Below are positions 1 to 5,341 of a stretch of DNA of 5,875 nt, one piece after another. Origin of the DNA: Bryobacteraceae bacterium (GTDB lineage Bacteria; Acidobacteriota; Terriglobia; Bryobacterales; Bryobacteraceae); NCBI GenBank assembly GCA_014379815.1, contig JACMLA010000496.1, positions 1 through 5,875 on the forward strand, in the 5' to 3' direction. Every line of letters begins with the position of its first letter. Positions within the stretch are counted from its first letter, which is position 1. Below the pieces are notes generated by a model. That model was not told the origin of the DNA. It searched no databases and was given only the letters and a program-made list of their open reading frames with translations. The position numbers and the translations under genes were made by a program.

Positions 1-47
1 ATGGGTACCCAAGGCAGGTCCAGCTAGGTATCAAGCTGTTCTTCTAA
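1..47 (+). CDS. C-terminal end of a probable outer membrane beta-barrel protein (TonB-dependent receptor/Oar-like), 5' truncated by window
   Basis: The frame starting at base 3 reads GYPRQVQLGIKLFF and stops at TAA (45-47). Alternating polar and hydrophobic residues ending in a terminal Phe are what the last strand of an outer membrane beta-barrel looks like. The 'PRQ-x-QLG-x-KL-x-F' form resembles, from memory, the C-terminal ends of the large TonB-dependent receptor-like proteins with carboxypeptidase-regulatory domains that are abundant in Acidobacteriota. Only 14 residues are visible, so the family is an inference. The call is helped by a good hairpin 13 bases after the stop, in the right place to terminate this gene, and by the convergent gene beyond it. 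The other two forward frames give no recognisable ending. Confidence 0.55.
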   Translation, partial: GYPRQVQLGIKLFF

Positions 48-60
48 GCCGCCTGGTTGT

Positions 61-93
61 GAGTGGGGGTAGGCTTCGAGCCTGCTCCCACTC
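61..93. terminator. Hairpin terminator between two convergent genes
   Basis: GAGTGGG (61-67) pairs with CCCACTC (87-93), and AGGCT (71-75) pairs with AGCCT (79-83) around a TCG loop. In a plus-strand transcript the middle positions pair through two G-U pairs and one G-C pair, giving a continuous stem of about 15 bp followed by the pyrimidine-rich tract TTCATTTCTC. In a minus-strand transcript the two G-U pairs become A-C mismatches and no U-tract follows. It therefore looks like an intrinsic terminator mainly for the plus-strand gene ending at 47. It may also serve the minus-strand gene, whose stop codon (97-95) is one base away. Confidence 0.65.
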
Positions 94-94
94 T

Positions 95-2548
95 TCATTT
101 CTCAGTGTAGTGTTCGCCCTCAGTCAAACGAATCAGCCGATCTGCCCTGACGTTTCGTAGTTCCTGCCTTTTGTCGCTTCCCCAGTGGATCTCCAGTTTC
201 TCGATCTGTGATGCATCAGCGAGGCCAAAGTGCAATCGATAGGGATTGGTGCTGCCGAAGCCTTCGCTTCCTTTCACCTCCCGGTAGAGCTTGCGGTTAT
301 CAACGGTCAGGGTTACGGACGCTCCGACCGCAAAGTGATTTGTTTGTTTGCCAATCAGTTCTACTTCCAGCCAATGATTCTTGCTGACCGCCCGATTGCG
401 ATAGAAAGCGTTTCGTGCGTGATCGCCCGGGTAGTGCCCTCCAAGCTGTGCGTAGAGCTCCAGCGTCCCGTTGTCGTCGATGTCTACGAAACAGACTCCA
501 TGGCCTTTCTTGCCTGGTTGCGCGACTCCTGCGGTCTCGGTCACGTCGGTGAACGATTGATTGCCGTCGTTGCGGACGTCGTTGCGGAACAGACGATTCG
601 GTTCGATTCGCGTCAACTGTGGGTCGCCGGTTCCAAAGTAGAAATCGATGTCGCCATCGTTGTCGAGGTCCGCTACACCTGCTCCCATGACTCCCATTGG
701 AAATACGAGGTTGGACTCCACGGTTGCATCTGTAAACGTGCCATCGCCCTTATTCCGGAACAAGCGGACAGCGTCAGGATGTAGCGTTCGGAGGTCCGGC
801 ATGCGGAACATCCGCGTGAGGCTTTGGACGACGGCGTCCCACGGAGCCAGGCTGGTGACGAGAAGGTCGGGCCATGAGTCGTTGTTGTAATCCGTGAAGA
901 ATGCGACGTAGCCCATGTGGGGCGGCTGCTGTACTCCCGCGGCTTTCGTGACGTCGGTGAAGTGAAGTCTTCCATCGTTGCGGTAGAGACGGTCAGGTGA
1001 ATTGCGAAGGCCGTTGAAGAAGATATCGAGGTCACCGTCGCGGTCGTAGTCTCCCAGTGCCGCACCGATAGTTCCGTGGGTTGGAGGCTCGTTCAAGCCG
1101 GCTTGCGTAGTTATGTTCGTGAACGTTCCGTCTTTTCGATTGTGATAAATTTGCGGCACCGAGCCATCTTTAAGAACACCGTTTGCAATGACAAGGTCCA
1201 GATAGCCGTCGTTGTCGAGGTCGCCCCAGAGTGACACGAATCCATCGCCTCCATCGTCGGCTTTACTTTGTTTCGAAACATCGACGAAGGTTCCCTTACC
1301 TGTATTGCGAAACAATCGGTTGGGCATAGGCCCGTTCCAGCCATTCAGGGAGAGGTATATGTCAGGGTGGCCGTCGTTGTCATAGTCAACGAAGTTGAGG
1401 CTATAGGCTGACGGCACTTTTGCGAGTCCAGCCTCGGCAGTCACTTCACGAAAGCGGGCACCTTCGTTGCGGTAGAGGGCTAGAAATGTCCCACTCCCGG
1501 CGAGGAGAAGATCCTGCTTACCGTCTCCGTCATAGTCAGTGAATGCGCATGTGCCGTTACCGTCGAAACGATCGACGTTGTACTGCTTTGCCATGTCGTC
1601 AAACAGGAGCGTCGTGTTGGGTGCTGCATCTCGGGCGGGGAAGGTGAACTCTGCCGGAAGCTTGATACTCCCCTCTTTCCATTGCGCCAGGGTCGAGCGG
1701 AGCAGCCACTGATCGGTGAGATTGTTTTGGGTCTGCAGGGCCCGAAAGAAGGCGCGCGCCGCCTCAGCGAAGTTGTTATTGCGGAAGTGCGCGGCTCCTA
1801 TCTCCCGCAGAAGCTCGGGTCGGGCCTGTTCGGCAACAGGACGCGCCAAGGCTAGCTCGAAGTATCGTATCGCTTCAGGAAAACTGCCACGTCGGGACAG
1901 CGCACGGCCTGTCTGGAAGAGTGCAATAGCTTCCTCGTTGCTGTGGGGCATCGAGGAGTCGAGGACTCGATCAAGTAGCTCGATAGAGCGATTCAGCCCG
2001 AGAAGAGGATCATGAGGGACGCGGTGTTCGGACTCGGCAGAGAATCGCACTTCACCGGAAAGCCAGTCCGTGAGAGTCAGCAGATACTCGCTTGCGCTAG
2101 GCTGCAGTCTGGCAATTTGCAGGCCAAGCTGATAAGCGAGATTGGGATTGTAGTGAAGGAGCTCGGCACGCGCATGGATGACCGCCTTGGCTTTCAGGGC
2201 GGGGATGTGATCGCGATTGTGACGGAGTGCGGTGTCGAGTGCCTCCAGTGCAAGAGCCAGTGCCGTGCGTGCCTGAGAGGGGTCGCCGTTGCCGTAGAAA
2301 TCGATGAGATACGATCGGGCAATTTGAAAGTAAAGTTCCGCGCTATTGGGCTGAGTCAGCAGGAGCGCGTTGAGTTCGCGGCGAGCCTCCTTGGTTTTGC
2401 TGTCCCGTAGCAATCTTCTGGCTTCCCGAAGCTCCGGGTCCTGTTCGGGGATCGGTTCGCTGGGGTGATTGTGAGTAGAATCCTGTGGAAAGAGCAGGAT
2501 TACGGTACAGAACAGAGTGGCTGCGATTGCAACCATGCGGGCAGCCAT
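95..2548 (-). CDS. Exported TPR + FG-GAP/VCBS repeat + ASPIC/UnbV (CRTAC1-like) protein
   Basis: An 817-residue protein if translation starts at the ATG at 2548, giving MAARMVAIAATLFCTVILLF, a signal peptide. The frame stays open to 2854, but the extra 102 residues have no domain-like features and cover a 28-bp element repeated elsewhere, so I left them out. ATG 2536 is an alternative; neither start has a strong Shine-Dalgarno. Residues about 35-310 are TPR-like helical repeats (for example GRALSRRGSFPEAIRYFELA). Residues about 330-700 form a probable FG-GAP/VCBS beta-propeller with seven Asp-rich calcium loops starting near 338, 388, 443, 500, 553, 627 and 689 (DYDGDGKQD, DYDNDGHPD, DLDNDGYLD and so on). 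Residues about 724-812 are an ASPIC/UnbV domain (NHWLEVELIGKQTNHFAVGA, later LHFGL and IHWGS). Such proteins are secreted or surface-bound binding proteins; no catalytic residues are seen and the ligand is unknown. A decayed second copy of the 5' part lies at 3320-3470. Confidence 0.93.
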   Translation of the reverse strand: MAARMVAIAATLFCTVILLFPQDSTHNHPSEPIPEQDPELREARRLLRDSKTKEARRELNALLLTQPNSAELYFQIARSYLIDFYGNGDPSQARTALALALEALDTALRHNRDHIPALKAKAVIHARAELLHYNPNLAYQLGLQIARLQPSASEYLLTLTDWLSGEVRFSAESEHRVPHDPLLGLNRSIELLDRVLDSSMPHSNEEAIALFQTGRALSRRGSFPEAIRYFELALARPVAEQARPELLREIGAAHFRNNNFAEAARAFFRALQTQNNLTDQWLLRSTLAQWKEGSIKLPAEFTFPARDAAPNTTLLFDDMAKQYNVDRFDGNGTCAFTDYDGDGKQDLLLAGSGTFLALYRNEGARFREVTAEAGLAKVPSAYSLNFVDYDNDGHPDIYLSLNGWNGPMPNRLFRNTGKGTFVDVSKQSKADDGGDGFVSLWGDLDNDGYLDLVIANGVLKDGSVPQIYHNRKDGTFTNITTQAGLNEPPTHGTIGAALGDYDRDGDLDIFFNGLRNSPDRLYRNDGRLHFTDVTKAAGVQQPPHMGYVAFFTDYNNDSWPDLLVTSLAPWDAVVQSLTRMFRMPDLRTLHPDAVRLFRNKGDGTFTDATVESNLVFPMGVMGAGVADLDNDGDIDFYFGTGDPQLTRIEPNRLFRNDVRNDGNQSFTDVTETAGVAQPGKKGHGVCFVDIDDNGTLELYAQLGGHYPGDHARNAFYRNRAVSKNHWLEVELIGKQTNHFAVGASVTLTVDNRKLYREVKGSEGFGSTNPYRLHFGLADASQIEKLEIHWGSDKRQELRNVRADRLIRLTEGEHYTEK

Positions 2549-2865
2549 TGGTTCAGGATATAGCGCTGCGTCACATCGACGCTTGCCGACGTAGTCCAAA
2601 GTGCGATGGAAGATGCCAGGGCAGGTGTTTGCCGACGCGCGCGGTTCCGAATCTTGCCTTCGTGTTTGCTGCAGTGTAACCGAGCCAGCACCGTGAGGGA
2701 ATGGGCTGTTGATAGATCTCCAGTGAGGAGACAGACAATTCAGCCATCCGGGCAGGTTACTGTAGCCCGGCCAGCTCCCAGGAATCTCCCACTCTCGGAA
2801 GAGCCCCCTTGTTCCGGTCCTGTTAGCATTAACACCGAGAGCCGTTTTCACCACCCTTGACGCTT
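2549..2865. other. Divergent intergenic region between the ASPIC/UnbV gene and the toxin-antitoxin remnant
   Basis: No supported gene lies in these 317 bases. The minus frame is open through nearly all of it, but the encoded peptide is rich in scattered Pro, Arg, Cys and Trp with no repeat or domain pattern, unlike the downstream TPR region. The two short plus-strand ORFs here also look like chance. The one structured element is the 28-bp sequence at 2577-2604, repeated at 3443-3470. It lies 29 bases upstream of the chosen ATG on the minus strand, where promoter or regulatory sequence is expected. I could not identify convincing -35/-10 boxes for either direction. Confidence 0.6.
2577..2604. 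repeat. 28-bp repeated upstream element, copy A
   Basis: This copy and 3443-3470 match at 26 of 28 positions, with the core GACGTAGTCCAAAGTGC fully identical (mismatches only at positions 8 and 11). It sits immediately upstream of the start of the ASPIC/UnbV gene. The ten bases 2568-2577 (GCGTCACATC) are also found in the other copy at 3411-3420, so the shared tract is part of a longer duplicated 5' region. Conservation where the neighbouring coding sequence has decayed suggests a regulatory or promoter role, but function is unproven. Confidence 0.7.
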
Positions 2866-3091
2866 ATGGAAGTGCATTTCAACCCCGATACCCAAGCCAG
2901 GCTGGAGCAGTTTTGCCGCGAGCGAAGGCAAGGACGCCGCCCGGATGGTGGAAGAAACTATGGCCCGCGTTCTCGAACGGCGAGCGGAGTTCCTCGCAGG
3001 CCTTCAGCGGGGCATCGCCGCAGCCGACCGGGGCGAACTGATTGACCATGACGAGGTGGTAAACCGCATCGAGCGGCTATTTCAGTCGTGA
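2866..3091 (+). pseudogene. Frameshifted type II antitoxin, ParD/CopG-like
   Basis: From ATG 2866 the frame reads MEVHFNPDTQARLEQF and then leaves the expected frame at a run of four T (2911-2914). Removing one T gives a continuous 74-residue protein going on AASEGKDAARMVEETMARV and ending with DHDEVVNRIERLFQS, stop 3089-3091. A beta-strand start (MEVHF), two helices and an acidic, charged C-terminal tail fit small ribbon-helix-helix antitoxins, in which the N-terminus binds operator DNA and the C-terminus wraps the toxin. The restored stop overlaps the toxin's GTG start as GTGA, the usual layout of a translationally coupled pair. No clear Shine-Dalgarno precedes 2866. An in-frame ATG at 2945 could still give a 48-residue peptide holding only the toxin-binding part. 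Sequencing error is an alternative to true decay, but the toxin is also broken. Confidence 0.8.
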
Positions 3092-3304
3092 CGCTCATTC
3101 GCTGGACGAGTGAGGCCGCAGACCAGCTTAAAGCCATTGTCAGCCATATCCGTGAGGGCAATCCCGAGATAGCCCTCACCCTGGCCCAAACCATCCTGGC
3201 ACGCATCGCTGAGCTGAAACCTTTCCAAGCCTCGGCAGAGCGGGTGAGAAGAAGGGTACACGCGAATTGGTTTCGCCTCCCGACCTGTTTCAAGGATCCG
3301 AGCC
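3088..3304 (+). pseudogene. Frameshifted, 3'-truncated ParE/RelE-type toxin
   Basis: Starting at GTG 3088, the first 46 residues (opening TLIRWTSEAADQLKAIVSHI) match the N-terminal half of ParE/RelE-superfamily toxins: a short beta-strand, then two helices ending in ELKPF. Next the family expects F-P-x-x-G-R-x-G then G-T-R-E-L. That appears in the -1 frame as SLGRAGEKKGTRELVSPP after about 3226, as if one C of a CCC run had been lost. After SPP no frame gives a clean version of the usual Y-x-V-x-Y-R strand and final I-L-R-x-x-H segment; traces such as VSRIRA (to 3304) appear in the third frame. An open frame runs on to 3378, but its last part is antisense to a TPR relic and is not toxin sequence. 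Live ParE toxins poison gyrase and RelE toxins cleave mRNA; this copy should be inactive. Confidence 0.78.
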
Positions 3305-3319
3305 CTATCTGCTTCGCTG

Positions 3320-3407
3320 ATAGATCTACGAAGTACGAGCGGGTAGTTCGAAAATTAAATCCGGCGCTATTGGGCTGAGTCAGCTCTGGCTTCACGGAGT
3401 TCCGCCT
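3320..3407 (-). pseudogene. Relic of a second TPR/ASPIC-UnbV gene (5' portion only)
   Basis: On the minus strand 3384-3320 encodes LTQPNSAGFNFRTTRSYFVD, matching LTQPNSAELYFQIARSYLID of the intact gene (2360-2300). The 19 bases 3366-3384 are identical to 2342-2360. Just upstream, 3407-3386 (AELREAR in a different frame) matches 2440-2418 (PELREAR). Compared with the intact gene, about 57 bases between these blocks and about 124 bases covering the signal peptide and start codon are missing, and the blocks are out of frame with each other. Nothing downstream of the first TPR survives; the sequence passes directly into the broken toxin gene. It is in the same orientation as the intact gene, so the two were probably tandem paralogues. 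It has no usable start and is not expected to be expressed. Confidence 0.8.
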
Positions 3408-3442
3408 GGGGCGTCACATCTTTTTGAAGACAGGTAGCTAAC

Positions 3443-3470
3443 CGACGCTGGCAGACGTAGTCCAAAGTGC
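3443..3470. repeat. 28-bp repeated upstream element, copy B
   Basis: This copy matches 2577-2604 at 26 of 28 positions. It lies on the 5' side of the TPR/ASPIC relic, as copy A does for the intact gene, and ends 14 bases before the first HEAT-repeat gene. A 22-base stretch (3421-3442, starting TTTTTGAAGACAGG) separates it from the flanking GCGTCACATC block and is absent from copy A. Its position would let it act as promoter or operator for the HEAT genes; no convincing -10/-35 pair was found. Confidence 0.7.
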
Positions 3471-3471
3471 C

Positions 3472-3478
3472 AAAGGGA
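3472..3478 (+). promoter_or_regulatory. Ribosome binding site deciding the HEAT-repeat gene start
   Basis: AAAGGGA lies seven bases before ATG 3485. The frame is also open from GTG 3468-3470 region upstream (first start-like codon at 3467), but that would put the ribosome site inside the coding sequence and would add MPKGSH ahead of a normal signal peptide. ATG 3485 is therefore preferred. Confidence 0.65.
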
Positions 3479-3484
3479 TCACAC

Positions 3485-4396
3485 ATGAAGATCACGCACG
3501 GATTATTGATCGGTCTAACAACGGCAACCCTGCTGGCTCAGGAGTTTCCGCTTATCGACAAGGCTCAGATTGCTATGGCCATAGAGGACGCGAAGCATGC
3601 GCAGCAGGAGTTGCTGGCCAACCGAGAGGTGCTGGATCGTCTCCCGAATTTGCTGGCGAAAGAGACAATGGCACTGGATCGGGCTGCCTTCGCTTTCCAG
3701 AAGAGCTTTCTGCAAAGCGGCTCTCCGAATGGCGGAACACCTCTCACTGACGACGAACAGCTAAAGATCATGGCAATCGACAGCCTGATGCAGACCGACC
3801 CGGAGCGCGCGGTGCCGCTTCTGGATAAACTGCTGCAGAACCCGCAATCGACTGTGCCAGTCCGCTCTCGTGCGATCAGAGCGCTTGGGAGAAGCAACGC
3901 CGCAAAGGCTCGGGAAATCCTGGTCCGGGTTGCAAAGTCTGATGCCAACACGGAACTCCGGTCGTCGGCGGTCAATCAGCTTGGGGGGCTGCGGGCGTCT
4001 TCCGAGCTTTCAGCACTCTATAGCCAGGATGCTTCGACGGAGGTTCGTGAGCGTATTCTTCGGGCGCTTGCATCCGGTGGAGAGTGGCAAAAGCTTTTGG
4101 TCATTGCGAAAACTGAGAGTAATGAAGACCTTCGGAGCCGGGCGATCCGCCAGGTCGGTTCCATGAAGGTACCCGGAGCTTCGGAAGCGCTGGTTGAGAT
4201 GTATACCTCATCGTCTGATGCCGCGCTGCGCAATACCATCCTCCGCGCACTGTCCAGTGAGGGAAATGCTAAGCAATTGATCGCGCTTGCCCGCAGGGAG
4301 ACGAACCCGGAACTGAAGAGGGCCGCGTTGCAGCAGTTGTCGCGCATGAAGAGTGACGAAGTGACCACTTATCTGATGGAACTGCTCGAGAAGTAG
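3485..4396 (+). CDS. Exported HEAT-repeat protein, first of a pair
   Basis: A 303-residue protein. Residues 1-19 (MKITHGLLIGLTTATLLAQ) form a signal peptide, so it should act in the periplasm or outside the cell. Residues 24-75 are predicted helical, possibly a coiled region. From about 92 to the end the protein is a helical-repeat solenoid of HEAT type, with units starting near V126, L158, V187, L216, L248 and L277. Two kinds of unit alternate: one with LRAL-S-x-G (187 and 248) and one with Q-(L/V)-G/S-x-M/L (158, 216, 277). No catalytic residues or metal motifs are seen; HEAT solenoids usually bind other proteins. The next gene starts 13 bases after the stop and encodes another HEAT protein, so the two are likely co-transcribed and may act together. 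The partner and process are unknown. Confidence 0.9.
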   Translation: MKITHGLLIGLTTATLLAQEFPLIDKAQIAMAIEDAKHAQQELLANREVLDRLPNLLAKETMALDRAAFAFQKSFLQSGSPNGGTPLTDDEQLKIMAIDSLMQTDPERAVPLLDKLLQNPQSTVPVRSRAIRALGRSNAAKAREILVRVAKSDANTELRSSAVNQLGGLRASSELSALYSQDASTEVRERILRALASGGEWQKLLVIAKTESNEDLRSRAIRQVGSMKVPGASEALVEMYTSSSDAALRNTILRALSSEGNAKQLIALARRETNPELKRAALQQLSRMKSDEVTTYLMELLEK

Positions 4397-4409
4397 ACAG
4401 AGAGCTTTT

Positions 4410-5267
4410 ATGATTTGTCGCTTCGTAGTCCTAAGTTCAGCTGCGGTGTTGTTGTGCGCACAGCAACCGGCGATCTCCAATGCCGACATACGGCAGATTA
4501 CAGCCAACAGTGGGCTGGAGCAGGCAATACGGTCCGTGACAGACAGTGTGAAAAGCGCTGCATGGATCGGCTACGCAGTGCCCACAATTCCGGGAGACCA
4601 GAATAGCTGTTGCTGGAATGATAACGGCCGTGGTTGTGGGCTGGAAGGGGAGCGGCGCAGGGATGGCGTCACCAGCAATCCGGGACCCGTAAAACTGGAG
4701 GGTCCTACCCACGTTGTGATTCTGCAGAGATTCGAGCCAGGGACTGCGGAGAAGCTCCGTGTGTTTTCTCCGGATTGCCCTCTGGACGCGGGCGGATTGG
4801 CGTTCTACTGGGTTTCCAATGTGAAGGCCAGCGAGAGTGTTTCCCTGCTGACCCGACGGGCGGTTCGCGATCAGGAGAACGGTGTGCGAAGCAAGATTTC
4901 AGAAGCGGCCGTGCATGCAATTGCGATGCATGCTGGTCCGGAAGCACAGGCTGCGCTGATCCGGTTCGCGAATGATCAGCAGAGCGAGAGCACACGCAAG
5001 TCGGCGCTGTTTTGGCTCGGAAGCTCGCGAGGGAAGGAGGGCTATTCTGCCGTCCTGAAGGCTGTCCGCGAGGATCCCTCAGATAAAGTTCGCGAGCACG
5101 CTGTCTTCGCCCTGATGCAAAGCAAAGAGCCAGAAGCCATACCCGAGATCCTTCGAATCGCCAAAGCGGATAAGGCAACCGGCGTACGAAAACGGGCGAT
5201 GTTCTGGCTGGCCCAATCGCGGGACCGGCGTGCCGTCGAGTTCTTCGAGCAGGTCCTGAACAAGTAG
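4410..5267 (+). CDS. Exported HEAT-repeat protein with a Cys-containing N-terminal region, second of a pair
   Basis: A 285-residue protein starting at ATG 4410, 13 bases after the preceding stop, with a purine-rich AGACAGAGAG upstream as a weak ribosome site. Residues 1-18 (MICRFVVLSSAAVLLCAQ) form a signal peptide. Residues about 45-145 are a non-repeat region with aromatic and glycine residues, WIGYAVPTIPGD then CCWNDNGRGC. Its cysteines (67, 68, 76, 123) could form disulfides in an exported protein. I do not recognise this region as a named domain. Residues about 160-285 are HEAT repeats with units near 162, 193, 228 and 259; the motif FWL-(G/A)-x-SR occurs at 201 and 265. No active-site signature is visible. 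Close packing with the preceding HEAT gene implies one transcript and a shared function, probably protein binding at the envelope. Confidence 0.88.
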   Translation: MICRFVVLSSAAVLLCAQQPAISNADIRQITANSGLEQAIRSVTDSVKSAAWIGYAVPTIPGDQNSCCWNDNGRGCGLEGERRRDGVTSNPGPVKLEGPTHVVILQRFEPGTAEKLRVFSPDCPLDAGGLAFYWVSNVKASESVSLLTRRAVRDQENGVRSKISEAAVHAIAMHAGPEAQAALIRFANDQQSESTRKSALFWLGSSRGKEGYSAVLKAVREDPSDKVREHAVFALMQSKEPEAIPEILRIAKADKATGVRKRAMFWLAQSRDRRAVEFFEQVLNK

Positions 5268-5341
5268 TCTTACCGGCCTTCTCTGATTTCGGGAACCACG
5301 GTCCAATCAGCTGCGTAAGTGTTGTCGAGGCACCCACCTTG

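Noticed and set aside
230..784. A 184-codon plus-strand open frame inside the ASPIC/UnbV gene.
   Set aside because: Its Val/Asp-rich segments are the complement of the repeated calcium-loop codons, and the minus frame has full domain support.
2485..2860. Two short plus-strand open frames upstream of the antitoxin.
   Set aside because: They overlap the ASPIC/UnbV signal-peptide region or its upstream DNA, lack ribosome sites, and have no protein-like pattern.
2958..3395. A 145-codon minus-strand open frame covering the toxin-antitoxin segment.
   Set aside because: Only its first 25 or so residues are meaningful, as the TPR relic. The rest is antisense to the toxin and antitoxin, so it is not a real gene.
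2866..3470. A transposon or insertion sequence explaining the scar.
   Set aside because: No transposase sequence, terminal inverted repeats or clean target-site duplication could be found. The flanking direct repeats are parts of gene copies.
3411..3484. A classical sigma-70 promoter beginning with TTGAAG at 3424 for the HEAT genes.
   Set aside because: No acceptable -10 box occurs at the expected spacing, so no promoter was called.
3565..3975. A 136-codon minus-strand open frame opposite the first HEAT gene.
   Set aside because: Ser/Arg/Ala-rich antisense sequence with no recognisable structure, lying fully inside a well-supported gene.
5268..5341. A terminator or promoter between the second HEAT gene and the lectin gene.
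   Set aside because: No stem with adequate pairing or U-tract and no convincing promoter boxes were seen in the 74 bases.
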